Positions 43,723-55,641 are shown, counted from the stretch's first letter. The stretch is 64,000 bases of DNA from SZUA-36 sp963753105 (GCA_963753105.1 CAVWBD010000009.1:423912-487911); one strand, 5' to 3'. The notes: generated from the letters alone by a model not told the origin. Made by a program: numbers and translations.

Positions 43723-45013
43723 GGATGAATGCGGCCTCGCATCTACCTCCTCCGCTTGCCACTTCCCCGGTTGGACGACCGCCTGTTTGAGCCCTTGTGC
43801 CGGTGTCACGCTTTGGCGGCGGCGGGATGGTGATCTCGGGCATCATGTCGGGAGAGGCTGACTCGGTGGCTATGGAATAACCGATGAATTCCTCGATCTC
43901 CGGCAGGTGAAAAGCGTAATCCTCGCAGGCGAAACTGATCGCCGCGCCCTTGGCGCCCAGGCGCGCCGTGCGCCCGATCCGGTGCACGTAATCGGGAGCA
44001 TCCTGTGGCAAATCGAAATTGAATATATGGGTCACGTCGGGTATGTGCAAACCACGCGCTGCAACATCCGTGGCCACCAGCACCGGTACATCACCGTCAT
44101 GGAAGCTTTTTAACAGCTTCTGTCTCTTTTCCTGGCGCACACGGCCCGAAATGACCGCCGCTGAAATCCCATTGGCGTTCAACGTGCGTCCAACCTTGTC
44201 CGCCGCCGCACGGGTATTGGTAAAGACCATGGAGTGCGCCTTCACGTGACCTCTCATCAGGCCGATCAGCAAGGGCAGCTTTTCGTCGTTGGCTGGATAA
44301 TAAACAGTCTGCTCAACATGATCGGCCGTGACGCTCTCAGCCTCCACCTTCAGGGTTTCCGGGCTGTTCATGTGCTCATAGGCAAGTTCCATAACCCGGT
44401 GTGACAGGGTCGCTGAAAACAACATGGACTGTCGCTCGGCAGGTTTGGGGGTGCGGCGCAACAAAAACCGGATGTCGTCAATGAAACCGAGGTCAAACAT
44501 CCGGTCTGCTTCATCCAGCACTACGACTTCTATGTGCTTCAGGTTGTATACCTTCTGTTTGAAATAATCGATCAGCCTGCCCGGTGTGCCGACCAGGATA
44601 TCCACGCCATCCTGCAGGGTCTTGCGTTGTTTTTCATAATCAACACCACCGTAAGCCAGGGCAGTTTTGAGCCCCGTATCCGCTCCCAGCGACAGTGCAT
44701 CCTTGTGAATTTGAATTGCGAGTTCACGTGTAGGCGCAACGATCAATGACCGTGGATTATTACCGTAATCGTCAGTTTTCTGTTTCAGCAACTGGTTGAA
44801 TATGACAAGCAAAAATGCCGCCGTCTTGCCGGTACCGGTCTGCGCCTGCCCGGCAACATCGCTGCCCTCGAGCGCAAGAGGTAGAGTCAGGGCCTGGATG
44901 GGTGTACAGTAGGAAAATTGTGCTTTCTCCAGTCCGGAGATGATTTTTGGATTCAGGTCAAGACTGGAAAACGCAATATCGGTCAGTGGATTGGTTGATT
45001 TATCATTGGTCAT
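43709..45013 (-). CDS. rhlB: ATP-dependent RNA helicase RhlB
   Basis: A DEAD-box helicase; in E. coli RhlB unwinds RNA for the RNase E degradosome. Motifs in order: Q motif (FSYCTPIQALTLPLAL), AQTGTGKT, PTRELA, TPGR, DEAD (VVVLDEADRMFDLGF), SAT, and the C-terminal TDVAARGLHIP and HRIGRTARLG. The RhlB type is supported by DEADRMFDLGFIDDIRFLLR and by its place divergent from trxA-rho, as in E. coli. The tail after residue 395 is proline- and glycine-rich. Length 434. Confidence 0.93.
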   Translation of the reverse strand: MTNDKSTNPLTDIAFSSLDLNPKIISGLEKAQFSYCTPIQALTLPLALEGSDVAGQAQTGTGKTAAFLLVIFNQLLKQKTDDYGNNPRSLIVAPTRELAIQIHKDALSLGADTGLKTALAYGGVDYEKQRKTLQDGVDILVGTPGRLIDYFKQKVYNLKHIEVVVLDEADRMFDLGFIDDIRFLLRRTPKPAERQSMLFSATLSHRVMELAYEHMNSPETLKVEAESVTADHVEQTVYYPANDEKLPLLIGLMRGHVKAHSMVFTNTRAAADKVGRTLNANGISAAVISGRVRQEKRQKLLKSFHDGDVPVLVATDVAARGLHIPDVTHIFNFDLPQDAPDYVHRIGRTARLGAKGAAISFACEDYAFHLPEIEEFIGYSIATESASPDMMPEITIPPPPKRDTGTRAQTGGRPTGEVASGGGRCEAAFIHDQV

Positions 45014-45269
45014 TATTTGAGCACTTATTCAGGCGAGCCAGTCAGGACCTGTAAACACTAATCAGGCCCTAAATTTAAGGATGGACTTGAAATTCATCAC
45101 AACCACCTTGAAATTGTCGCTCAGGTAATTATATTGATAGTCCTTGGTTCCGGTTTCTGCCCTACCCTTGTTTTGAGCCAAAAGACAGCAGCAATCCGAA
45201 TATTGAATATTAACCGCGCTGACATGCTTAAACCAGCCCGGATACAAAGCAAATCATTGGAGAACTACA

Positions 45270-45596
45270 TTGAGCGATAATATTGTCCACGTCACAGATA
45301 GTGATTTTGAAGAAAAAGTATTGAACGCCGAAGGCCCGGTCCTGATCGACTATTGGGCAGAGTGGTGTGGCCCGTGCAAGATGATTGCACCGATCATCCA
45401 CGAACTCGCTGACGAATATGATGGCCGTCTGACCGTGGCCAAGATGGATATCGATTCGAATCGCCAGACTCCGATGAATTACAACATCCGTGGTATTCCA
45501 ACCATGATGATTTTCAAGGACGGACAGGTACAGGCCACCAAGGTGGGGGCAGTTTCCAAGGGCATACTGACCGCATTCGTAGAAGAAAATATCTGA
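45270..45596 (+). CDS. trxA: Thioredoxin 1
   Basis: Thioredoxin reduces protein disulfides in the cytoplasm. The active site WAEWCGPCKMIAPI is near residue 32 and the cis-proline in RGIPTMMIF near 76. Length 108 equals the E. coli protein. The start codon is TTG, supported by GGAGAA six bases upstream and by exact alignment of the family N-terminus. It precedes rho, the same order as in E. coli. NrdJ above may draw electrons from it. Confidence 0.96.
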   Translation: MSDNIVHVTDSDFEEKVLNAEGPVLIDYWAEWCGPCKMIAPIIHELADEYDGRLTVAKMDIDSNRQTPMNYNIRGIPTMMIFKDGQVQATKVGAVSKGILTAFVEENI

Positions 45597-45604
45597 TTCC
45601 ATGG

Positions 45605-45634
45605 GGCCCGGCCAGCCGGTTTGCTGGCCGGGCC
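45605..45634 (+). terminator. GC-rich hairpin after trxA
   Basis: A perfect 12-bp stem GGCCCGGCCAGC/GCTGGCCGGGCC with loop CGGTTT lies 9 bp after the trxA stop. There is no T run, so it may stabilise the mRNA 3' end or act as a pause site instead of a classic terminator. Confidence 0.6.
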
Positions 45635-45897
45635 TGTTCAGTCTGCATTAATAATTCGCTGGACGCAGAACAGCGAACATGATAATTTTGCGCCATCTGT
45701 AGCGGGTATCCCACCCGGTCTGAATACTGATTTCAAATTGACTCCAGCAACGGCGCATTTTTCCGGAGCCAGGTTAAAAAATAATTCGCGTTCAATCCAG
45801 TGGAAGCCTGCACATCCTGACCACAAAAACCTGATTGATTTACTCAAAGACCGAATTCATTCCCGGGCACGCGCCCGCCAAGCAAAAAACACACGAC

Positions 45898-47155
45898 ATG
45901 AACCTATCAGAACTGAAGCAAAAACCCATTGCGGAGTTACAGGCTCTCGCCAACGAAATGGGACTTGAGGGCGTTGCCCGCACACGTAAACAGGACGTTA
46001 TCTTTTCGATTCTCAAGGCACACGCAAAGAATGGCGAAAGCATCTACGGCGTTGGCGTCCTTGAAATCCTGCAGGATGGTTTTGGCTTCCTGCGTTCCGC
46101 CGACAGTTCCTACCTGGCGGGACCGGACGATATCTACGTTTCTCCGAGCCAGATCCGGCGCTTTGCACTGCGCACCGGTGATATGCTGGCGGGCAAGATT
46201 CGCCCCCCGAAAGACAGCGAGCGTTATTTTGCCCTGTTGAAGGTCGAGGAAATCAACTACGAAACACCGGATGCCGCCAAGAGCAAGATTCTGTTCGAAA
46301 ACCTGACGGCCGAATTCCCGGTCAGGCAGGCAGGGCTCGAGAGGGGCACCGGCAGCACCGAGGATGTTACCGCACGTATCATCGATTTGATCTCACCGAT
46401 CGGGTTTGGCCAGAGAGGACTGGTGGTATCTCCACCAAAGGCCGGTAAGACCATCATGCTGCAAAATATCGCCAGCAGTATCCGAGCCAATCACGAAGAC
46501 TGCAAAATGATCATCCTGCTGGTCGACGAACGGCCCGAGGAAGTGACCGAGATGCAGCGTTCCGTGGACGCGGAAGTCGTCTCCAGCACCTTTGACGAAC
46601 CAGCATCGCGCCACGTGCAGGTCGCGGAAATGGTCATCGAGCGGGCCAAACGCCTGGTCGAACACAAGCACGATGTCGTGATCCTGCTGGACTCAATCAC
46701 CCGCCTGGCCCGCGCCTACAACACCGTGGCACCATCATCCGGCAAGGTCCTGACCGGTGGTGTGGACGCCAATGCCCTGCAACGTCCGAAACGTTTCTTT
46801 GGCGCCGCCAGGAACGTCACGGAAGGTGGCTCCCTGACCATTATTGCGACCGCCCTGGTAGAAACCGGCTCCAAGATGGACGAGGTCATCTACGAGGAAT
46901 TCAAGGGCACCGGCAACATGGAAATCCACCTGGCCCGGAGAATCGCCGAGAAGCGTGTCTATCCGGCGATCGACATCAACAAATCCGGCACCCGGCGTGA
47001 AGAACTGATGATCGACCAGAGTCTGCTGCAAAAGGTCTGGATCCTGCGCAAACTGCTGCACCCGATGGATGAAATCCAGGCCATCGAATTTATGCTGGAT
47101 AAATTGAAGGCTACCAAGACCAATGAAGGAATTTTTCAACTTCATGAAACGTTGA
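45898..47155 (+). CDS. rho: Transcription termination factor Rho, frameshifted near its end
   Basis: Rho is a hexameric RNA-dependent ATPase that ends transcription. The N-terminal helical domain starts MNLSELKQKPIAELQALA; the RNA-binding cold-shock-like domain has DGFGFLRS near residue 62, the P-loop is SPPKAGKTIML near 180, and LLDSITRLARAYN lies near 265. Dropping one base at about 47131 gives the normal Rho end FFNFMKR and a TGA at 47153-47155, for 418 residues (E. coli 419). As written, the frame instead runs on into icd (see findings). The ATG at 45898 fits the family start; an upstream start at 45835 does not. Confidence 0.93.
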
Positions 47156-47184
47156 TTGCAAACGAATCAGGAACTCAAAAGACA

Positions 47185-49407
<2,223 letters not shown>

Positions 49408-49444
49408 ACAGAGCAAGCGTTACGACGCCGCAAGCGGCACTGAT

Positions 49445-49477
49445 AAAAAAAGGGCGGTATGCAAACCGCCCTTTTTT
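49445..49477. terminator. Bidirectional terminator between icd and the PPK2 gene
   Basis: Six A, stem AGGGCGGT/ACCGCCCT with loop ATGCAA, then six T. The symmetry serves both convergent genes. Confidence 0.92.
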
Positions 49478-49496
49478 ATGACCAGGTCCCGTTACC

Positions 49497-50369
49497 CTAC
49501 TGGCTTTCGAGGATCCTGCGCATTTCATCAAACCTGGTTTTTTCTTCCTCGTGCACCTCCGGAAAATGCGGATTCAACGCCTGCAGTGCCTGCAGGATGA
49601 TGCGCGCAACGGTCAACCGCATGAACGGTTTGTTATCAGCAGGAATGGCAAACCACGGGGCGTATGACGTGGACGTGGACCGGAGCATTGCCTGGTATGC
49701 CTTCATGTAGTCATCCCAGCGCTCTCTCTCCCTGATATCAGCGACAGAAAATTTCCAGTGCTTCTTTGGCTCATCCAGTCTCGACAGAAATCTCTGGCGT
49801 TGCTCATCTTTTGAGACATTCAGCCAGAATTTAAGGATTGCCGTGCCATTATCAACCATGTGCTTTTCGAAGGTATTGATGGATGCATAACGTTCGGTCC
49901 ACAAGTCCTCGAGATTTTCCGGCAATGCCGGCAAGCGCTGATGCTGCAGTATTTCAGGGTGCACACGCACGACCAGGACTTCCTCGTAATAGCTGCGATT
50001 GAAAATCCCGATGCAACCACGCTCCGGAGTTTGTTTCGAAGTGCGCCACAAGAAATCATGATCCAGTTCTTCCGAAGATGGCTTTTTGAACGAACTCACA
50101 CGGCAACCCGCGGGATTGATGCCCTTGGTCACGTGCCGGATCGTGCTGTCCTTGCCGCCCGCATCCATGGCCTGGAATATCAGCAGCAGGGAGTTTCTGT
50201 TTTCTGCGTAGAGCCTGTGTTGCAGCTTTGCGATCTTCTCCCTTGGTTTCAGCAGTTGTCTCTTCAGTTTTTTTTCGTTAACAGGGTCCGTGGGTCCTGT
50301 CGGGCAGGATGACAGGTCGAAATCTCCGTCGGCAGCGACCATGTAGGGACTATCAAGTGAAAGGTGCAT
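49497..50369 (-). CDS. PPK2 family polyphosphate:nucleotide kinase
   Basis: PPK2 enzymes move phosphate between polyphosphate and nucleotides (NMP, NDP). The single P-loop kinase domain shows LLLIFQAMDAGGKDSTIRHV (Walker A) near residue 65, a lid region with FNRSYYEEVLVVRVHPE near 125, and RFLSRLDEPKKHWKFS near 200. The 290-residue length and GINPAGCRVSSFKKPS resemble the one-domain AMP/ADP-phosphorylating classes; the exact class cannot be fixed by eye. The ATG at 50369 has GGAG 7 bp upstream. No ppk1 or ppx gene is near. Confidence 0.9.
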   Translation of the reverse strand: MHLSLDSPYMVAADGDFDLSSCPTGPTDPVNEKKLKRQLLKPREKIAKLQHRLYAENRNSLLLIFQAMDAGGKDSTIRHVTKGINPAGCRVSSFKKPSSEELDHDFLWRTSKQTPERGCIGIFNRSYYEEVLVVRVHPEILQHQRLPALPENLEDLWTERYASINTFEKHMVDNGTAILKFWLNVSKDEQRQRFLSRLDEPKKHWKFSVADIRERERWDDYMKAYQAMLRSTSTSYAPWFAIPADNKPFMRLTVARIILQALQALNPHFPEVHEEEKTRFDEMRRILESQ

Positions 50370-50612
50370 GCAAAGCTCCAAAGTGCGGATTGTCGGCAAA
50401 AGTATAAGTGCTCATGCCCGTAGTGGCGAACCAGGCGGTGATATCCGCACAATCAGATTCACTTTTATTTCGCCCAAGACGCGACCGGGGCTCACACGGA
50501 CTGCATGGAAAAGCACAGGTACATTCCTTATACTCAAAGCCATTCGGTCAATACCGGGCTCAGAGTTAGTGACCAGGTAAACCGCATCACCACGCAGCGG
50601 AAAATAACCCCA

Positions 50613-52982
50613 ATGATGGAAATATTCGAAAAACTCGGTTTGTTTTATATCGGACAGGATGTGGATAAGGACACGCTTGATTCATCCGGTGAACTGACAC
50701 TGCTGAAAAATAAGAACTTTACTACGCACGCGGCCATCATCGGCATGACCGGCAGTGGTAAAACCGGTCTTGGCATCGGGCTGATCGAAGAAGCAGCAAT
50801 CGACAACATCCCCTCAATTGTTATCGATCCGAAGGGTGACATGGGCAACCTGCTGTTGACCGACCCCGCTTTCTCGCCGTCATCCTTCGAACCCTGGGTG
50901 AGTGATGAGGCCCGGTCAAAAGACAAGCCCGTTGAAGCCTATGCGCAACAGATCGCTGATATGTGGCAGAAAGGCATCGAGTCCCATCACCAGGACAGCG
51001 CCCGTGTAGCAAAATTCGCATCGGTTGATAAAACCATTTACACACCGGGCAGCAGCGCGGGCATTGGTGTCAACGTCCTCAGCTCTATGGATGCACCACC
51101 CAGCCAGATCCTGGAGGACAGCGATTCGTTCACGTCTTACCTCTCATCCACCATCAGCGGCCTGCTCGCGCTGGTGGGGATCGAGGCGGACCCGGTGGAA
51201 TCCAAGGAATACATCCTGCTGGGCCAGGTCATTTCAGCCGCGTGGATGCAGGGTGAAAACCTCGGACTCGAAGACCTGATTGGCCGCATCATCAGCCCAC
51301 CATTCAAGAAGATCGGTGTTCTGCCGCTCGAGTCCTTCTACCCGCAGGCCGAGCGTTTCAAGTTTGCCACCCGCTTCAACTCTATCATCGCCTCACCGAC
51401 CTTCAAGGCCTGGATGGAAGGCGAAACCCTCGATATTCAGAAACTGCTTTACGATGATAACGGTCGCGCCAGGATTGCCATTTTCAGCATTTCGCACCTG
51501 AATGATGACGAGCGCATGTTCTTCGTCACCTTGCTGCTGAACAAGTACATCGCCTGGATGCGGCGCCAGAGCGGCGCCTCGAGCCTGAAGACAATTCTAT
51601 ACATGGATGAAATCTTCGGTTTCTTCCCGCCGACGAAAAATCCGCCCAGCAAGGAACCCATGCTGCTGTTACTGAAACAGGCGCGGGCCTTCGGTGTTGG
51701 TATCGTGCTGAGCACTCAGAATCCGGTCGACCTGGATTACAAGGGGCTCTCCAATATCGGGACCTGGTTTATCGGCCGTCTGCAGACCCGGCAGGATATC
51801 GAACGTGTCATCGACGGGCTTGGTGGCAAGACGGGATCAAGCTTTGACAGGAAGGAAATCAGCACACTACTGGCCAATCTGAAGAAACGCACCTTCTTTC
51901 TGAAAAGCGCACACCTGGATGACATACGCCTGTTCAGCACCCGTTGGGTGCTCAGTTACCTGAAAGGGCCACTCAGACGCGATGAAATATCGGCGCTGAT
52001 GTCCGGAAAGAAAACTGCAAGCCCCGCCGCCAAAGAGGATCCGGAGACCGCAAAACCTGTTCGGGTAAGACACAGCAGCGCCACGAAAACACCGACGCCG
52101 GAAGGCTTTGACAGCTTTATTTCGATCGACAAAAGTATCCCGCAGTTTTTCAGACCGGGTATTTCGGGCAATCCCAACTTCAGACCGGTCCTTGCCGCTG
52201 ATGTCGACCTGCATTTTTTCAACCAGGCACGCGGTATCGATCTGAACGAAAATTTCAGCCTGTCACTGCCACTGGATGAAGGTGATTTTGATATTGACTG
52301 GGAACTGGCCCTCAAGGAAACCGACAGCCAGGGACACTTCACGAGACTGCCGTCAAAAGCGCCGGGTGACATAAATTACGCAGCCCTGCCCGCCCATATC
52401 AGCGGCGACAAAAACCTCGCAAAGGCAGAAGGCAAGCTGAAGGAATGGATTTACCATTCGCACAAACTCGAACTCCACCGCACAACGTCTGCGCCGAAGA
52501 TGGAATCAGAGCCACATGAGTCGCTCAGTGATTTCAGGGTACGCATAGCTGACGCGCTGAATGATGCGAAGGAAGACGCCATCGACAAGCTGAAGGACAG
52601 CTTTGGCAGGAAAGAGAAAACACTCGTCGACCGTCTGCAACGTGCAATGGCCAGCCTCGAAAAGGAAAAAGGGGACACGACAAGTTCCTACATAAAGGTC
52701 GGCGCTACCGTGCTGGGCGCCCTGTTCGGTAAATCTCGCGCTTCTATTACCACTGCCGGGACGCGTATCCTCAAAGAGCGTGGCGATGTCGGGCGGGCGC
52801 AGGCGCGGGTTCAAAAATACCAACAGGATATTGAAGCACTTGGCTTCGAATTGGAGGAAAAGATCGACGCTATGTCCGACAGGTATTCCATTGATAACAT
52901 GGACATCGAGGAATTTGCGATCAAGCTGCGCAAGACCGATATCGTTGTCGATGCAATTGCCCTGGTCTGGAGTGCTGAGTAA
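50613..52982 (+). CDS. HerA-like P-loop ATPase with a C-terminal coiled coil
   Basis: A 789-residue protein of the HerA/FtsK superfamily (DUF87-like). Walker A is IIGMTGSGKTGLG near residue 45, Walker B TILYMDEIFGFFPP near 335, followed by LSTQNPVDLDYKGLSNIGTW, a conserved sensor and arginine region. Residues about 500-600 are a linker and a second domain; 650-750 is helical with a glycine-rich hairpin (SYIKVGATVLGALFGKSRAS) that may touch membrane. Relatives are often annotated as DNA-translocating ATPases, but no NurA-type nuclease is next to it. The start ATG is uncertain (50613 or 50616). Function unknown. Confidence 0.78.
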   Translation: MMEIFEKLGLFYIGQDVDKDTLDSSGELTLLKNKNFTTHAAIIGMTGSGKTGLGIGLIEEAAIDNIPSIVIDPKGDMGNLLLTDPAFSPSSFEPWVSDEARSKDKPVEAYAQQIADMWQKGIESHHQDSARVAKFASVDKTIYTPGSSAGIGVNVLSSMDAPPSQILEDSDSFTSYLSSTISGLLALVGIEADPVESKEYILLGQVISAAWMQGENLGLEDLIGRIISPPFKKIGVLPLESFYPQAERFKFATRFNSIIASPTFKAWMEGETLDIQKLLYDDNGRARIAIFSISHLNDDERMFFVTLLLNKYIAWMRRQSGASSLKTILYMDEIFGFFPPTKNPPSKEPMLLLLKQARAFGVGIVLSTQNPVDLDYKGLSNIGTWFIGRLQTRQDIERVIDGLGGKTGSSFDRKEISTLLANLKKRTFFLKSAHLDDIRLFSTRWVLSYLKGPLRRDEISALMSGKKTASPAAKEDPETAKPVRVRHSSATKTPTPEGFDSFISIDKSIPQFFRPGISGNPNFRPVLAADVDLHFFNQARGIDLNENFSLSLPLDEGDFDIDWELALKETDSQGHFTRLPSKAPGDINYAALPAHISGDKNLAKAEGKLKEWIYHSHKLELHRTTSAPKMESEPHESLSDFRVRIADALNDAKEDAIDKLKDSFGRKEKTLVDRLQRAMASLEKEKGDTTSSYIKVGATVLGALFGKSRASITTAGTRILKERGDVGRAQARVQKYQQDIEALGFELEEKIDAMSDRYSIDNMDIEEFAIKLRKTDIVVDAIALVWSAE

Positions 52983-53004
52983 AACCAGACTGGGCTAAAA
53001 CGCA

Positions 53005-53028
53005 TACCAGCCCCGTACGGGGCTGGTA
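53005..53028. terminator. Palindromic hairpin between the ATPase and YegP-like genes
   Basis: A perfect 24-bp palindrome, TACCAGCCCCGT then its complement, between two convergent genes, 22 bp after the ATPase stop. It lacks a T run on either side, so efficient termination is uncertain. Confidence 0.6.
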
Positions 53029-53057
53029 ATGTTCACTACGGTTTATTTAATTGGTGT

Positions 53058-53390
53058 TTAAGTCTGGTCGTCGATAACGGCACCGGGCGCTGAATTTGCA
53101 ACGCTCTTCATACCGTTGTTACAACCTGATTCCGAGGCATAGTTCTGGCTGGTGCCAATCACCTGTCCATTCGTTGCCATCAGGTTAAACCGGAATTTGC
53201 CGCTGGCCGTCTGTTTTTTCACAAAAAGATCGGGGTTGCTGCAATTTTTCTGCACGGATGCCATGCCGTTTTTGCAACTGGCCTTCGTCTTGTAACCTTC
53301 ACTGGACAGGATCACCTGGCCATTCGAAGCCTTCAGTCGAAATCTGAAGTTGCCGGATTTATCTTTATAAGATTCAAACTTGCCTGCCAT
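53058..53390 (-). CDS. YegP-like DUF1508 protein
   Basis: A 110-residue protein made of two tandem DUF1508 repeats, each with the pattern GxFxFxLxAxNGQVI followed by a Y and a CxNGMxSV segment: FRFRLKASNGQVILSSEGY and FRFNLMATNGQVIGTSQNY. E. coli YegP has the same length and repeat layout. Function is not established. The ATG at 53390 has AGGAG 7 bp upstream; an earlier in-frame start at 53477 is not family-like. Confidence 0.9.
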   Translation of the reverse strand: MAGKFESYKDKSGNFRFRLKASNGQVILSSEGYKTKASCKNGMASVQKNCSNPDLFVKKQTASGKFRFNLMATNGQVIGTSQNYASESGCNNGMKSVANSAPGAVIDDQT

Positions 53391-53490
53391 TTCATTTCTC
53401 CTCTTTGTGGTTAAATCGATATGCGTGCTTTCTGAACGCAAAAAAGATATCAGAGCTGTATGAACTTTAGCAGACAACTATCGCCGTGTC

Positions 53491-53521
53491 GTCACCGGAC
53501 CCCCAGAGGTGATCCGGTGAC
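53491..53521 (-). terminator. Hairpin downstream of mdh
   Basis: A 9-bp perfect stem GTCACCGGA/TCCGGTGAC with a 13-nt loop, 34 bp after the mdh stop on the minus strand. No T run follows, so this is a weak terminator candidate. Confidence 0.5.
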
Positions 53522-53554
53522 GATGTCTTACCGTACATCTGCCTGGTTCGGAGA

Positions 53555-54565
53555 TCAGAGATGCTTGAGCATCTCGTCGACTTCGTCACAGGTCTTGCGA
53601 ACGACACTGGCTGAGTGTGCAAAGGCCTGCTGTTCCTCATCGGTGAGGTCGAGCTCGATAACCTTCTCGACACCATTCTTGCCGATAATCCCCGGAACGC
53701 CGACGAACATACCCTCTACCCCGTACTCTCCCTCGAGGTAGGCGCACACCGGCATGATCTTGCGCTTGTCGTAGATGATCGCTTCTGCCATCTCGAGTGC
53801 AGACCAGGCCGGGGAAGCAAACGCTGAGCCAAAACCAAGCAGCCCGACGACCTCTCCACCCGCCTTGCGGGTGCGGGCCTCGATAGCCTGCAGGGTTTCG
53901 TCATCAAGAAACTTACTGACCGGGACACCGGCAATCAGGCATGAACTGCGAACCGGAACCATGGTATCGCCGTGACCACCAAGCACCATCGCATTAACAT
54001 TTTCCACCGACACGTTGGCTGCTTCCGCTACGAAGTAACAGTAGCGCCCGGAGTCGAGTACGCCGGCCATGCCCATGAGCTTGTTCTTGGCTGGGGCGAG
54101 GCGCTTGTTAAGGGTGTAAACGATGGCATCCAGTGGATTGGCGATTGAAATAACAGTCGCGTCCGGGCAATTCTGTTTTATACCCTCGGCCACATCGTTT
54201 GTCACCTTGAGGTTGATCGTAAGCAGCTCTTCGCGGGTCGGGAAAGTGCCATCAGGTTTTGCCTTGCGCGGCACACCGGCGGTGTTGATGATAAGTTCCG
54301 CCCCTTCGATGGCAGAGTAGTCCTTGGAGCCGTACACCTTGACGTCGCTTCTCAGCGTCGGCAAACCTTCAGCGATATCCAGGGTCTTGCCCCTGGCTAC
54401 TGATTGTTTACTGGCGACCGATTGTTTTTCTTCTGGATCATTTGGGTTCACGAACGGTGCCGGGTCAGACAGGCCAACCTCACGCGCCAAGCGCCGTTGG
54501 GCAATCTCCTGGACCAGTACTCCACCAATATATCCGCCACCGATGACACCAATTTTTTTGAGCAT
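53555..54565 (-). CDS. mdh: Malate dehydrogenase, LDH-like type, with an unusual N-terminal insert
   Basis: It oxidises malate to oxaloacetate with NAD. The Rossmann motif GVIGGGYIGGVL is at residue 6, ANPLDAIVYTL lies near 148 and the catalytic histidine is in LGGHGDTMVPVRSS near 210, as in the tetrameric LDH-like MDHs. After the second strand (VGLSD, the cofactor-selecting aspartate) there is an extra segment of about 24 residues, PAPFVNPNDPEEKQSVAS then KQSVAR, not found in typical relatives. The ATG at 54565 with AGGAG upstream is preferred over the GTG at 54568. Length 336. Confidence 0.92.
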   Translation of the reverse strand: MLKKIGVIGGGYIGGVLVQEIAQRRLAREVGLSDPAPFVNPNDPEEKQSVASKQSVARGKTLDIAEGLPTLRSDVKVYGSKDYSAIEGAELIINTAGVPRKAKPDGTFPTREELLTINLKVTNDVAEGIKQNCPDATVISIANPLDAIVYTLNKRLAPAKNKLMGMAGVLDSGRYCYFVAEAANVSVENVNAMVLGGHGDTMVPVRSSCLIAGVPVSKFLDDETLQAIEARTRKAGGEVVGLLGFGSAFASPAWSALEMAEAIIYDKRKIMPVCAYLEGEYGVEGMFVGVPGIIGKNGVEKVIELDLTDEEQQAFAHSASVVRKTCDEVDEMLKHL

Positions 54566-54909
54566 CACAATTCTCCTGTTAAAGGCACACGGGCGCGCGG
54601 CAGGACTTCCCTGAAACCATCGTTCCGAGTGCGTGTATTGAATTTCACGGCTTCAAAACCTATCCGGGGATGGGGAGCCACAGCAAGGCCTGGCTTTATC
54701 CCCGGATGTGGCTCACAGTATACCAACAGATCCGGCCTGAAAGTAAACGCGCAGGAATCGTGGTTTACGATTATTCCCGACAGCGTGAATTGGCAAATCA
54801 TTGTATCCAAAATCAATCTGATCGAATTTTAGAATCCGAACAAATGCTTGAATTCCGGGACGGACCATCGGAATATCCGGTACTGGCGCGCAATTCGACA
54901 AGGAAGCAG
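54566..54909. other. Divergent intergenic region between mdh and the carbonic anhydrase gene
   Basis: About 340 bp with no credible gene; an open frame from 54670 is only an in-frame extension of the next gene. It holds the interlocked inverted repeats at 54662-54714. No clear promoter pair is seen. Confidence 0.5.
54662..54714. promoter_or_regulatory. Two interlocked inverted repeats
   Basis: ATCCGGGGAT (54662-54671) pairs with ATCCCCGGAT (54698-54707), and GAGCCACA (54675-54682) pairs with TGTGGCTC (54707-54714). The order a, b, a', b' means the two stems cannot form as simple separate hairpins; they would exclude each other or form a knotted fold. The role is unknown. Confidence 0.5.
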
Positions 54910-55452
54910 ATGGACATCCGCAGTTACCAGGGCAAGTTGCCGGTTTTCGCAGGCAACGTTTACATAGATTCAACGGCCGTCATTATCGGCGACGTGGAAA
55001 TCGGCGAACACAGCTCGGTGTGGCCGATGGCCGTCATACGCGGAGACGTGCACTACATACGCATCGGCGAAAGAACCAGTGTGCAGGACGGTTCCGTGCT
55101 ACACGTAACCCACGCTGGCCCATACAATCCCGGTGGTTATCCCTTGTTGATCGGCGATGATGTCACCATTGCCCACAAGGTCATGCTGCACGGCTGTACC
55201 ATTGGCAGTTGCGTGCTGATCGGGATGAGCACGACCATCATGGATGGCGCCACGGTCGAGGACAATGTTGTGGTTGGTGCAGGCACACTGGTGCCACCGG
55301 GCAAGGTGCTGGAAAGCGGTCATCTGTACCTCGGCAACCCGGTCCGGCAGGTCAGGCAGTTGAGCGAGGCGGAACTGGGATTTTTCCACTACACGTCCAA
55401 ACGCTACGTGGATCTTGCCGCACAATACCTGGCTCCAGAACATAAGGACTGA
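54910..55452 (+). CDS. Gamma-class carbonic anhydrase family protein (YrdA-like)
   Basis: A 180-residue left-handed beta-helix protein made of hexapeptide repeats (VYIDSTAVIIGDVEIG onward). The zinc-ligand histidines of the gamma class lie in SVLHVTHAG near residue 65 and AHKVMLHGC near 92. E. coli YrdA and related proteins bind zinc, though carbonic anhydrase activity is not proven for most. AGGA lies five to six bases before the ATG at 54910. Confidence 0.92.
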   Translation: MDIRSYQGKLPVFAGNVYIDSTAVIIGDVEIGEHSSVWPMAVIRGDVHYIRIGERTSVQDGSVLHVTHAGPYNPGGYPLLIGDDVTIAHKVMLHGCTIGSCVLIGMSTTIMDGATVEDNVVVGAGTLVPPGKVLESGHLYLGNPVRQVRQLSEAELGFFHYTSKRYVDLAAQYLAPEHKD

Positions 55453-55641
55453 AGCACCCCGTTGACCCGCGCGATGAGACTGGTTAAGCGCTGATCGAAA
55501 CCATATTCCGGGCAGCTATCCAACACCCCTCCGCTTACCTCAAAAAAACCACCCACTGGCTTATGTAAGCCCGCCCGGGAATGCGACGGAGATACAATGG
55601 GCGGGTCGGTCAAACCTGAACAAACAACAAGGAACCAGACC

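Noticed and set aside
54670..54909. An N-terminal extension of the carbonic anhydrase-like protein
   Set aside because: The family starts at MDIRSYQGK, a good ribosome site lies before 54910, and the extension contains the interlocked repeats.
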